This document shows positions 1 to 8,673 of a DNA stretch of 54,934 bases, piece after piece. A program made the position numbers and the translations under genes. The notes under the pieces are model-generated. The model searched no databases. It saw only the letters and a program-made list of their open reading frames with translations, and had not been told where the DNA came from. The stretch lies in NCBI GenBank assembly GCA_965656605.1, contig CBFHLC010000009.1, positions 1-54,934 of the forward strand. Reading direction: 5' to 3'. Source of the stretch: Litorivicinus sp965656605. Lineage in GTDB: Bacteria; Pseudomonadota; Gammaproteobacteria; Pseudomonadales; Litorivicinaceae. The stretch's first letter is position 1. Every line of letters begins with the position of its first letter.

Positions 1-66
1 GGTTATTTTGTTCAGCTTCAGGGTTGGCAATGGGGCCCCCTCAGGGCAAACTCGCACGATGATTGA
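1..66 (+). CDS. 3' end of an unidentified upstream gene (partial)
   Basis: Frame 1 is open from the first base to a TGA at 64-66, giving about 21 C-terminal residues (GYFVQLQGWQWGPL...). It would overlap the start of the next gene by 8 bases, as is common in an operon. The piece is too short to identify, and it could be a chance open frame. Confidence 0.25.
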   Translation, partial: GYFVQLQGWQWGPLRANSHDD

Positions 67-223
67 TCCTAACGTATTAGCAATGCTGATTTGCCCCGTC
101 AGTGGTGGCAAATTGACCTACAACCCATTGACGCAAAAGTTGGAATCCGCCGATGCGGGGTTGGCCTTTCCAATTGTCGACGGCATTCCACACCTGATCG
201 AAGAAGCCGCAGAGCCACTATAG
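59..223 (+). CDS. ycaR: YcaR/UPF0434 (Trm112-like) small protein
   Basis: A 54-residue protein starting MIDPNVLAMLICPVSGG and carrying the family's GLAFPIVDGIPHLI block, so it belongs to the UPF0434/Trm112-like group. The frame extends upstream to position 8, but the ATG at 59 gives the usual family length and N-terminus. In E. coli the gene lies between lpxK and kdsB; neither is visible here. Oddly, the usual zinc-site CPxC is CPVS, and the second cysteine region has Ser/Ala (LESADAG), so zinc binding is probably lost. The molecular role of the bacterial family is not settled. It ends tail-to-tail with sbcB with a 6-base overlap. Confidence 0.85.
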   Translation: MIDPNVLAMLICPVSGGKLTYNPLTQKLESADAGLAFPIVDGIPHLIEEAAEPL

Positions 224-1660
224 CGGTGGCGCTTCGCGCTGGACCCAGGTCTCTAGCTCAAACAGCAGCTGTTGCTGCACTTCGCTGAGCTCACGCCCCG
301 CCATCTCGTGCATCTCGTCGGTGTAACGCGCAAGCGTCATGCCGCGACCTTTAATTGGCCCCTGCCATCTAGCACTACAATACTTCGTCCATTCTCTACG
401 CGCTCTGGGCCCCAGATGCTCAGGGAAATTTCGCGCTAAATACAGTGGCAACATCGCGTTCAGTCGAGGGTCATCAAAGCTAGGCGGATCAGCCATCAAA
501 TCGACCGGCTCGCTGGTGCGCACCTGTCGTAACTTGGCACCGTCATTTCGGCTGAACATGCCATCAAACAACTGCGCGTCCGCCCAGTTAGAGGGCGGAA
601 ATTCATTGACCAGCAGGGCCTCGGCAATCCCCATCCAATGGGAATTGGGCTGCAAGCGACACCAATCGCGCTGTGCCTTGAAGTGTTCGCGCTTTATTCC
701 AGCGATCTCAAGGGCCTGTGGATGCTGGGCCAGCTTTTCTAGGGGGAATAAGGCGCAGGCTCGGTTGGTTCGAATGCGTTTAAAGGGCACCCGCGGCATG
801 CCCGGCTCGCGCTCCGACTTGGGCAGATACAAATAGGTCCGCAGCTCTTCGATACTCAATTCAGCCAAGGGCGCTAAATCCATACCCAGATCAATGCACC
901 AAATCTCGTTTGGATTGTTGGGGTTAGCGCCAATCGGATAGACCAGCCCTGCGTATCCCCGCTCACGGCCGAACAAAGCATCGATCATAACCAGTGCACC
1001 GTGCCCATCCATCGCGTCGCGAATGCGTTGCTGCACCACTTTCTTGTCCGACATGCTCAGGCATTCTTGCCACAAATCCGGCGCGCCAGCGGCTAGCTGA
1101 GCCGCCAGATCACGAGTCGCCAATGTATCTCCCAGCGCATCATGAGCCTGCAAGTGCTCAATGCCGTTGGCCGGCGCCAGATCCTCTAACTTCATCGAGA
1201 TTTGATGGTCTCGCTCGGGCCAAGTGATCACGTCGTTGGCGAACAGGTAAGCCGCACGGATGGCCACAATCAAATCGTAGCGTTTGTTACCGTCGGCATA
1301 CTGCCACTGATACGGGTCATAGAAATTGCGATACAGCAAATGCTGAGTGAAGGGGTCATCAAAGCTGGCGGTGTTGTAGCCCATGATGATTTGCGGGCTG
1401 TCGCAGAACACATCGTTGATGCGTTGCGCAAATTCGCGTTCGGTAACGCCTTCGCGCTGTAACGCGACCGGCGATAACCCATGAACCAGAGTGGCCCCGG
1501 GGCTGGGGATCACGTCACCGGCTAGTTTGCATTTGAACTCGTGCTGATCAATCGCCTGAAAATCCGAGGTGGCCCGGCAGGCGGCAAACTGAATAGGACG
1601 ATCCATCGCTGGATCGATCCCAGTCGTCTCATAGTCGTAGAAAACGAACTTAGGCGTCAT
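218..1660 (-). CDS. sbcB: Exodeoxyribonuclease I
   Basis: A 480-residue protein, close to the roughly 475 of E. coli ExoI. It degrades single-stranded DNA 3' to 5' in recombination and mismatch repair. The DEDDh exonuclease motifs are visible: YDYETTG near the N-terminus (DxE metal ligands), GYNTASFDDPF (motif II) and HDALGDTLATRD (motif III His/Asp). The SH3-like and C-terminal ExoI regions follow at full length. The start overlaps the end of minE by 11 bases, so it is probably co-transcribed and translationally coupled with min. Placing sbcB behind minCDE may only reflect shared transcription. Identification is firm. Confidence 0.96.
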   Translation of the reverse strand: MTPKFVFYDYETTGIDPAMDRPIQFAACRATSDFQAIDQHEFKCKLAGDVIPSPGATLVHGLSPVALQREGVTEREFAQRINDVFCDSPQIIMGYNTASFDDPFTQHLLYRNFYDPYQWQYADGNKRYDLIVAIRAAYLFANDVITWPERDHQISMKLEDLAPANGIEHLQAHDALGDTLATRDLAAQLAAGAPDLWQECLSMSDKKVVQQRIRDAMDGHGALVMIDALFGRERGYAGLVYPIGANPNNPNEIWCIDLGMDLAPLAELSIEELRTYLYLPKSEREPGMPRVPFKRIRTNRACALFPLEKLAQHPQALEIAGIKREHFKAQRDWCRLQPNSHWMGIAEALLVNEFPPSNWADAQLFDGMFSRNDGAKLRQVRTSEPVDLMADPPSFDDPRLNAMLPLYLARNFPEHLGPRARREWTKYCSARWQGPIKGRGMTLARYTDEMHEMAGRELSEVQQQLLFELETWVQREAPPL

Positions 1661-1901
1661 CAGGCAAGCTGACGTTCAACTCCAATACCGCGCAATCGTT
1701 TTCTTTTTCCAGATGAATTTTGACTTGATCTGGATCGATGTCGACATACTTGCTGATCACATCAATGATGTCGCGCTGCAACTCGGGCAGGAAGTCCGGC
1801 CCACTGCGCTTGACCCGCTCGTGTGCAATAACGATCTGAAGGCGCTCTTTGGCAGTCTTGGCCGTGTCACGCTTCTTTTGGAATAGAGACAGAAAGCTCA
1901 T
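1650..1901 (-). CDS. minE: Cell division topological specificity factor MinE
   Basis: An 83-residue MinE. The N-terminus (MSFLSLFQKKRDTAKTAKERL) is the membrane-binding and anti-MinCD part, with the family ERLQIVIAHER segment. The C-terminal topological-specificity domain (LPELQRDIIDVISKYV...) is complete. MinE stimulates MinD ATPase and drives the pole-to-pole oscillation that places the division site at midcell. It starts 3 bases after the minD stop and overlaps sbcB, so it sits in a tight min operon. Confidence 0.97.
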   Translation of the reverse strand: MSFLSLFQKKRDTAKTAKERLQIVIAHERVKRSGPDFLPELQRDIIDVISKYVDIDPDQVKIHLEKENDCAVLELNVSLPDDA

Positions 1902-1904
1902 GAC

Positions 1905-2717
1905 TTAACCCCCGAAAACTCGTGAAAACAGACCGCGCTTCTTAGCCGAGGTAAAGCGCAATTCCCGCTCCTCGCCCAGCAGACGATCAACCGCATCAAT
2001 GTAGGCCTGGCCCGCATCGCTCTCGGTGGCCATGATGACAGGCTCGCCCGAGTTAGAGGCCGCCAGGACGTCGGTCGACTCGGGGATAACGCCCAAGACG
2101 TCAATTGCCAGAATCTCGTGAACATCTTCAAGCGCCAGCATCTCGCCTTTTTCAACACGCTCTGGGTTGTAGCGTGTCAGCAGCAAGTGTTCGCTGACGG
2201 TGCCGCCGTCCTCGGCCTTTTTCGACTTACTTTGCAGGATGCCCAGAATTCGGTCCGAGTCACGCACCGAACTGACCTCGGGGTTCGTGACAACAATCGC
2301 ATGGTCGGCGTAGTACAGGGCCAAAAAGGCACCTTTTTCGATACCCGCCGGGCTGTCGCAGATGATGTACTCGAACCCCAGATCGTTTTGTAGCTCGTCC
2401 AGAATCTGACCGACACCCTCTTGATTCAGTGCGTCTTTATCGCGGGTCTGTGAGGCAGGCAAAATGAACAGATTCGGCGTGCGTTTGTCTTTGATGAGCG
2501 CCTGGTTCAGGCTGGCTTCGCCCTGGATCACATTAACAAAGTCATACACGACACGGCGCTCAACGCCCATAATCAGATCGAGGTTACGCAGACCGACGTC
2601 AAAATCGATAACGCAAGTCTTGTAGCCCTTTTGAGCCAAACCGGTAGCAATAGCAGCACTGGAGGTCGTTTTACCGACGCCGCCCTTGCCTGAAGTGACG
2701 GTAATGATGGTCGCCAT
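1905..2717 (-). CDS. minD: Septum site-determining ATPase MinD
   Basis: A 270-residue ParA/MinD ATPase. The deviant Walker A motif (GKGGVGKTTSS) begins near residue 10, and switch motifs (CVIDFDVGLRNLD, DSPAGIE) follow. The last dozen residues (KKRGLFSRVFGG) form the amphipathic membrane-targeting helix. MinD-ATP binds the inner membrane and recruits MinC to block FtsZ rings away from midcell. It lies 65 bases downstream of minC and 3 bases upstream of minE. Confidence 0.98.
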   Translation of the reverse strand: MATIITVTSGKGGVGKTTSSAAIATGLAQKGYKTCVIDFDVGLRNLDLIMGVERRVVYDFVNVIQGEASLNQALIKDKRTPNLFILPASQTRDKDALNQEGVGQILDELQNDLGFEYIICDSPAGIEKGAFLALYYADHAIVVTNPEVSSVRDSDRILGILQSKSKKAEDGGTVSEHLLLTRYNPERVEKGEMLALEDVHEILAIDVLGVIPESTDVLAASNSGEPVIMATESDAGQAYIDAVDRLLGEERELRFTSAKKRGLFSRVFGG

Positions 2718-2782
2718 GTCGTGGGGTATCCCTGAGTGTGGTTTTACCCCATCACAATAACACGCGCGAAGGCTAGAAAAAA

Positions 2783-3475
2783 CTAACCCAAAGAAGTCAG
2801 TTCTAGGCGACCAGAATTCAAACTAATACGGGTCGGCAGACCCCATTGCGGATGCTGCTGCAAATCATCAACGGTCAGAAATATTCCATTGATCGCCACC
2901 AGTTCAGCCTGCAGTTTATTGACGCAGATAATCGCGTCTGCATTGCCGCTAACCCCTGCGGCCAGGCGACCTTTAGCGCTGCCGAAACACATCAAATTAC
3001 CATCCGCCATGACCTCGGCGCTGGGACTGATCTGACCAAACACAATTAAATCGCGCCCTTGCCCCCACACTTGTTGACCCGAACGAGTCGGCGTGTTGAC
3101 GACCTGTGCGCCCTGCTGCGGCACCGCGACTGGTGCGGCTTGCGCCGGCTCAGCCGCTGGCTGAGCGTTGAGTTGCAACGGCGTGGTAGCAGCTGGGGGT
3201 AACAGCGCCAGTCCCATGGAATTGGCCTGGCCTAAGGTGCCGCCACCGGCGCCCATAACGCCGCCCAGCGTCGCACCGTACTTACGGCACACACGGATAA
3301 TTTCGCCCATATCGACATGGCCTTGCACTTGGCTGACGTCGATGGCCCAAGGGCGGCTGGTCAAATCAGGGTGGGATGCGATCTGACTTTGCACCCACGC
3401 ATCCAATTGCATCGGGTCGCCGGTCTGAAGAGTGACCACCAGCAAGGGGTAGTCGCAAGCAGCAATGCTAAACAC
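2783..3475 (-). CDS. minC: Septum site-determining protein MinC
   Basis: A 230-residue MinC, the FtsZ antagonist activated by MinD. An N-terminal FtsZ-binding domain (about 1-100) is followed by an Ala/Pro/Gln-rich linker (about 110-140). The C-terminal beta-helical MinD-binding domain contains SGQQVWGQGRDLIVFG and ISPSAEVMADGNLMCFG. The start appears to be GTG at 3475; I see no in-frame ATG upstream before the frame becomes implausible, and the ribosome-binding site is weak. The N-terminus is slightly shorter than in E. coli. It is the first min gene and lies 56 bases downstream of pilU on the same strand. Confidence 0.95.
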   Translation of the reverse strand: MFSIAACDYPLLVVTLQTGDPMQLDAWVQSQIASHPDLTSRPWAIDVSQVQGHVDMGEIIRVCRKYGATLGGVMGAGGGTLGQANSMGLALLPPAATTPLQLNAQPAAEPAQAAPVAVPQQGAQVVNTPTRSGQQVWGQGRDLIVFGQISPSAEVMADGNLMCFGSAKGRLAAGVSGNADAIICVNKLQAELVAINGIFLTVDDLQQHPQWGLPTRISLNSGRLELTSLG

Positions 3476-3531
3476 GTGTGTGTTACCTAGGTGATACAGA
3501 GGTCGCCAGTATGCACCAAGTCACGGTGACG

Positions 3532-4665
3532 TTAAATCAATCTTGAACCGGGGTTGGGGTCATCTTGGGATAGCGTGAACTTGTCCCCACCCTCGACATG
3601 ACCTCGTCCGGCTTGGACCTGCCCGATCGCCAAGCGCAGGTTGTTTTCGCTGTCGGCGTTTCGCAGCGCCTCTGCCTCACTGATCGTGCCCCCACTCCAA
3701 AGCTCTAACAGCGCGTGATCAAAGGTTTGCATTCCGATGGATCGACCTTGCTCCATGGCCTCTTTGATCTCGGCCACCTCGCCCTTTCGGATCAAATCAC
3801 TGATCCGCGGACTGCCCAGCAAAATTTCAACCGCCGCCGTGCGTCCGCCGTCTACCGTTTTGACCAGTCGCTGCGACACAATCGCCCGCAAGTTTAACGA
3901 CAAGTCCATCAGCAGCTGATCGCGTCGCTCCTCGGGAAAGAAGTTAATAATTCGATCGAGCGCCTGGTTGGCGTTGTTGGCGTGCAGGGTCGACAAACAC
4001 AAATGACCCGTTTCGGCGAAAGCAATCGCATGCTCCATCGGTTCGCGAGCTCGGATCTCGCCGATCAGAATGACATCCGGAGCCTGGCGTAGGGTGTTCT
4101 CGAGCGCGTCCTGATAGCTGTCGGTATCCATGCCGATCTCTCGTTGATTGACCACCGACTGCTTGTGGCTATGAACGAACTCGATGGGATCCTCGATCGT
4201 GATGATGTGGCCGGCCGCATTGGCGTTGCGGTAATCAATCATCGACGCCAACGAGGTCGACTTACCGCTGCCAGTCGCACCAACAAACAAGATCAATCCG
4301 CGCGGCGTCATCGATAACTCTTTTAGCAGCCCCGGCAACCCCAAGCTGCCCATATCCGGAATGATCGTTTTGATCGAGCGGGCGACCACGCTGACTTCAC
4401 CGCGCTGCTTAAACGCATTGACACGAAACCGCCCCACTCCATTGATCGAGACCGCTACATTCAACTCCGGCTTGGCCTTGAACTCGGCACGATGGGTGTC
4501 GCTGATCGCCTGATCCACCAGCTGCGCAACCATGCCCGCTGGCAATGGCTGTCCGATTGGCTGCATCACGCCGTTGACTCGCGCCGTGGCTGGGGCACCC
4601 GTGGACAGGTACATGTCCGAGCCACCCAGCTGGTCCAGTTTTCGTAAGTAGTCTTCTAACGTCAT
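3532..4665 (-). CDS. pilU: Type IV pilus retraction ATPase, PilU type
   Basis: A 377-residue PilT/PilU secretion-type hexameric ATPase. Walker A GATGSGKST, an acidic Asp box (TIEDPIEFVHSHKQ), Walker B LIGEIRAREPMEHA and a His box (ETGHLCLSTLHAN) are all present. The C-terminus (MQTFDHALLELWSGG, EALRNADSENNLRL) is closer to PilU than PilT. PilU cooperates with PilT in retracting type IV pili at the cytoplasmic membrane. No pilT is beside it in this window, although the two usually adjoin. It lies just upstream of minC on the same strand. A PilT assignment is the main alternative. Confidence 0.88.
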   Translation of the reverse strand: MTLEDYLRKLDQLGGSDMYLSTGAPATARVNGVMQPIGQPLPAGMVAQLVDQAISDTHRAEFKAKPELNVAVSINGVGRFRVNAFKQRGEVSVVARSIKTIIPDMGSLGLPGLLKELSMTPRGLILFVGATGSGKSTSLASMIDYRNANAAGHIITIEDPIEFVHSHKQSVVNQREIGMDTDSYQDALENTLRQAPDVILIGEIRAREPMEHAIAFAETGHLCLSTLHANNANQALDRIINFFPEERRDQLLMDLSLNLRAIVSQRLVKTVDGGRTAAVEILLGSPRISDLIRKGEVAEIKEAMEQGRSIGMQTFDHALLELWSGGTISEAEALRNADSENNLRLAIGQVQAGRGHVEGGDKFTLSQDDPNPGSRLI

Positions 4666-4740
4666 TTTAATAGCCTAATTCGGATCCACCCAACCACCGC
4701 CAGAGATGCCGTAAACTGCCAATCCCATCACGGAGCCCTC

Positions 4741-5514
4741 ATGGAAAACTTAGCCCATTGGCAGATGGCTGCCATTGCGATCATTTTTGTTTGGTCCGGA
4801 TTTGTGCGCGCAGGCCTAGGATTCGGCGGCGCGGTGCTGTCATTGCCGTTCTTGCTATGGATCATCAATGACCCACTAATTTTTCTGCCGATTGTCTCGA
4901 TTCATCTGTTGTTCTTTAGCGGCTTGGTGATGCTGCGCAGCGCTCTCAAAGCCCGCGCCCGTGGCGAGGCCACTCGGCCACAGGTGGACTGGAGCTACCT
5001 GACGAAAAGTCTGCGTGTGATGATCGTGCCCAAGATCATTGGGGTCATGGGACTGGTGACGCTGCCGGTCGAGATCATGACCTCAATTATCTTTGTGATC
5101 GTCTCGGTCTACTCGGTGTCATACCTGCTGAACAAACCCATCAAAAGCCAGCACCGGGCACTGGATAATGGATTCTTAGCCCTGGGTGGTTACGTTAGCG
5201 GAACTTCATTGATTGCTGCGCCGTTGGTCGTGGCCGTGTTTGCGACCCACGTAGCGAAACATCAATTGCGCGACACCCTGTTCATGCTGTGGGTGATATT
5301 AGTGTCGATCAAACTGGCGTCCTTCATCGCGCTTGATATCGACCTGCAGCTGCAGCATCAATTGTGGCTGCTGCCGGCGGCCTTCGTCGGCCACCTGCTG
5401 GGCGAGTGGTTTCACTCGGCCTTGCAGCAGCGCGACCCAGCCCTGTTCTACCGGGTGCTGGGTGCAGCCTTGCTAGCCGTCAGCAGCCTAGGCCTGGCCC
5501 GCACCCTGATGTGA
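4741..5514 (+). CDS. TSUP (TauE/SafE) family membrane permease
   Basis: A 257-residue integral membrane protein with about eight hydrophobic segments. It has the family's N-terminal glycine-rich turn (GFVRAGLGFGGAVLSLPFLL) and a second half-repeat near GGYVSGTSLIAAPLVV. TSUP proteins export or import sulfite, sulfonates, sulfoacetate and related anions; the substrate cannot be told here. A GGAG ribosome-binding site lies 6 bases before the ATG. The stop abuts the RND pump stop on the other strand with no gap. A second TSUP gene at 9806 frames the pump. Confidence 0.85.
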   Translation: MENLAHWQMAAIAIIFVWSGFVRAGLGFGGAVLSLPFLLWIINDPLIFLPIVSIHLLFFSGLVMLRSALKARARGEATRPQVDWSYLTKSLRVMIVPKIIGVMGLVTLPVEIMTSIIFVIVSVYSVSYLLNKPIKSQHRALDNGFLALGGYVSGTSLIAAPLVVAVFATHVAKHQLRDTLFMLWVILVSIKLASFIALDIDLQLQHQLWLLPAAFVGHLLGEWFHSALQQRDPALFYRVLGAALLAVSSLGLARTLM

Positions 5515-8500
5515 TTACTTGCCTGCGCTGGTGATACCGTCTACGGCGTCGACAGGGGCTGGCTTAGGCTTGCGCAGGACCAAGAACAACAACGGCGGAA
5601 TGATGGCCAGGGTCAACAGCGCTGACAGCGACAGACCGCCGACGACTACTGTACCCAAACCGCGATACAGCTCGGACCCCGCGCCGGTCACTAAGACCAA
5701 GGGCAACATGCCGAAAATACTGGTTAACGTGGACATGAAGATCGGACGGATTCGATCTTGGGTTGCTGCGATGATGGCCTCGCGCGGCTCAAGCCCATTG
5801 ACCTTCAACTCACGCAGCGACTGATCCACCAGCAAGATCGCGTTATTCACCACAATGCCGATCAAAATCACAAAGCCCAACATGGTTAGCATATCCAGCG
5901 GCTGATAGACCGACAGGTTCAACAGCCCCAGGCCGATCATCGCACCTGCCATCGCCAGCGGCACCGTAGTGACAATCACCAGCGGATAGACAAAAGACTC
6001 AAACAATACCGCCATGACCAGATACACGATCACCAAGGCCACGAGCAGCTGAACCACCATGGCATCCCAGGTCTCGTTCAGGGCATCGGCCGTGCCCGAG
6101 ATACCAATACTGACATCGCCCGGCAGATTTTCGCTCATCGGTGCCACCACCTGCTCGCGCACTTGCTCGACGATGGCCTCTAGGGGCGTGCCCGGTGCAG
6201 GCCTGAATTCCAGTGTGATCGCCCGGGTGCGTTCAAGGTGACGGATCTGAGTGGGGCCGGCGGTCAGCACGACATCCGCCAGCGCATTAACGGGCAACAC
6301 CCCACCGCCGGGTGTCACCACGGGCAGAAACCCAATTTGCTGGGTGCTGTCGACCGAATCAGATACGCCCTTTAAGACCAGATTCAAGCGATCCGAGCCC
6401 AGGGTAATTTGATCCACCCGGACCCCGTCGTTAAACGCATCTACCACCAGACCCAACTCTTGCGGACTGACACCGGCATCGGCCAGACGATCCAGACGTG
6501 GCTGAACACGCACCTCCGGCGCACCTAATTCAAGCCCTGGGATCGGACGGAATTGATGCCCCTCGGATCTTGGGAAAGCCTGGGCTAAACGCCCGGCGGT
6601 TTGCCCTGCGATGCCTAAAATGGTTGGCAAGTCCGGGCCTCGAATATCAATACTGATACTGCGCGAACCATCGACACCCCGTCCAAAGATGCTGGGCTGG
6701 CTCATAAAGCCGAAGGTTCCGGGCTCGGCGAAAATCGGCCCCTGCAAGGCTGGAATCAACTCGCCTGCTCGCTGCTCGTCAACCGCTGTGGCCCCGACAA
6801 AGGCGTTCTGCCGCAGCGCTACCACAAAGAAGTTATCGATCTTGGGGGGCTGGCCGGGTTCAGAGACCTCGCCGGTATCACGGGCCCACAGCCCACGACT
6901 GGCGTTCTCGAGGTTTCGAGTAATGGCCGAGGTCGTCTCGAGGTTGTAGCCCGGGGGCGGCAGGATAAAACCAAATACCAAGTTGCGGTTACCCTCGGGC
7001 AGATATTCCAACTTAGGCAGCATGATCGAGCTGACAGTCAGCGAGCCCGCCGCCAAACCCACCGCCACTAGCAAGCTGACCAGCTTATTCGCGGTGAACA
7101 GCCGAACCATGCCCAAAATAAACCGCGCGAAAGCCCGTCCAATCGGATCAATGATGGGCAGCCGCATGGGCTTGAAGGGTTTGTTGCCGCCCATCACCTT
7201 GCGTGACATCGCCGGAATCAGGGTCACTGCGACGATCAGTGACAAACTGACCGCAACCGAAATCGCAACGGCGATATCACGGAACAACTGACCGACCTCT
7301 AACTTCAACGTCAGGATTGGGATGAACACCATGACTGTGGTCAATGAGGATACCAAAATCGCCCCCCAGATCTGGGCCGCCCCTTGGTACGCGGCCTCGG
7401 GTGCGCTCATGCCCTTTTGGCGGTTGCTGACGATCTTTTCGAGCACCACGATCGCTGCATCCACCACCATTCCGACCGCAAAAGCCAAGCCAGCTAAGGA
7501 AATCACATTGATGCTGCGACCCAGCGCGGCCATGGCGACGAAGCTGCCAATCACAGACACTGGAATCGCGACGCTGACCACTAAAGTGGCACCGGGCGAG
7601 CGCAAGAACAGCAGCAAAATACCCGCCGCTAACAGACCGCCTACGGCGATGTTCTGCTGAACCTGATCAATCGACTGCTCGACATATTCCGTCTCGTCAT
7701 AAACCTGCTCAAGCTTCAGTCCAGCCGCCGCCAGTGGGCCCGCATTCAATTCACTGACCACCGCACGAATCTCGGCCATGGTCTCGATCACGTTGGCACC
7801 GGTTTCGCGCACCGCGTTAATCGCCAAGGCATCATCGCCCAGATAACGAATATTGGCGCCGGCCTCTTGGAAATCGAATTGAATTTGAGCGACGTCGGCC
7901 AATCGAACCTGTGCGCCATTGGGGGTTTGAACGAGTACCGTCTGGCCAATGACCTCGGGCGAGTTGAACTGCGCGTCTACCCGCGTGGTGTAACGGCGTT
8001 TGCCCTCATCGACTGCGCCGGCGGATAGACTGACGTTGGCAGCCCGAATGGCCGCGACGACCTGCGACAGACTGACACCGAACTGCGCCATTCGATCCGG
8101 ATCGACTTCAATGACCAACTCGCGAGCCGTTCCGCCAAAAATATTGGCACGGGCCACACCGGCTACGCGTTCGATTCGCTCTTTAATTACGTCTTCGGAA
8201 AAGTCACCCAACTCGGCCATGGGATTGGGCTGAGCGGTTTCACGAGTCAGGATAAACCACGCCATGGCGTTGTCGCCGTCGCCAGAGGTACTGAGGGTAG
8301 GCTCGCTGGCCTCGGCTGGGTAGTTAGAGACCCGATCTAATCGATTGGCCACCAGCAACAGCGCGCGATCCATGTTGGTGTCCACGCTGAATTCCAAGGT
8401 GACCTCGCCCTCGTTCACGCTGGACGAGCTGGTCATTTTTTCAAGCCCTTCCAACCCCTTCAGCGCATCTTCTTGGCGGTTTACGATTTCACGCTCCACC

Positions 8501-8673
8501 TCGGCTGGGGCCGCTCCAAACCATGCGGTGGTTACACTGATGACCGGCTTGTTGACGTCAGGCGCTAACTGAACGGGGATTTGGGTCAGGGCCAAGGCGC
8601 CAAACAACACCACCATTAACACGGCCGCGACGACCGCAACCGGCCGCTCGATACTGGCTCGGATCAGGCTCAT
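5515..8673 (-). CDS. RND multidrug efflux pump, inner membrane permease
   Basis: A 1,052-residue HAE1-type RND permease with the standard plan: TM1 at the N-terminus (SIERPVAVVAAVLMVVLFG), a large periplasmic porter loop, TM2-6, a second loop and TM8-12. It is the proton-driven component of a tripartite pump. The TM4 proton-relay motif reads GMVVDAAIVVLEKI, so the first Asp is kept while the position of AcrB Asp408 is Ala. TM10 reads GIVVNNAILLVDQ, with Asn where AcrB has Lys940. Such substitutions occur in non-AcrB subfamilies. It overlaps the adaptor gene by 4 bases (ATGA). No outer membrane channel gene lies next to it. Confidence 0.93.
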   Translation of the reverse strand: MSLIRASIERPVAVVAAVLMVVLFGALALTQIPVQLAPDVNKPVISVTTAWFGAAPAEVEREIVNRQEDALKGLEGLEKMTSSSSVNEGEVTLEFSVDTNMDRALLLVANRLDRVSNYPAEASEPTLSTSGDGDNAMAWFILTRETAQPNPMAELGDFSEDVIKERIERVAGVARANIFGGTARELVIEVDPDRMAQFGVSLSQVVAAIRAANVSLSAGAVDEGKRRYTTRVDAQFNSPEVIGQTVLVQTPNGAQVRLADVAQIQFDFQEAGANIRYLGDDALAINAVRETGANVIETMAEIRAVVSELNAGPLAAAGLKLEQVYDETEYVEQSIDQVQQNIAVGGLLAAGILLLFLRSPGATLVVSVAIPVSVIGSFVAMAALGRSINVISLAGLAFAVGMVVDAAIVVLEKIVSNRQKGMSAPEAAYQGAAQIWGAILVSSLTTVMVFIPILTLKLEVGQLFRDIAVAISVAVSLSLIVAVTLIPAMSRKVMGGNKPFKPMRLPIIDPIGRAFARFILGMVRLFTANKLVSLLVAVGLAAGSLTVSSIMLPKLEYLPEGNRNLVFGFILPPPGYNLETTSAITRNLENASRGLWARDTGEVSEPGQPPKIDNFFVVALRQNAFVGATAVDEQRAGELIPALQGPIFAEPGTFGFMSQPSIFGRGVDGSRSISIDIRGPDLPTILGIAGQTAGRLAQAFPRSEGHQFRPIPGLELGAPEVRVQPRLDRLADAGVSPQELGLVVDAFNDGVRVDQITLGSDRLNLVLKGVSDSVDSTQQIGFLPVVTPGGGVLPVNALADVVLTAGPTQIRHLERTRAITLEFRPAPGTPLEAIVEQVREQVVAPMSENLPGDVSIGISGTADALNETWDAMVVQLLVALVIVYLVMAVLFESFVYPLVIVTTVPLAMAGAMIGLGLLNLSVYQPLDMLTMLGFVILIGIVVNNAILLVDQSLRELKVNGLEPREAIIAATQDRIRPIFMSTLTSIFGMLPLVLVTGAGSELYRGLGTVVVGGLSLSALLTLAIIPPLLFLVLRKPKPAPVDAVDGITSAGK

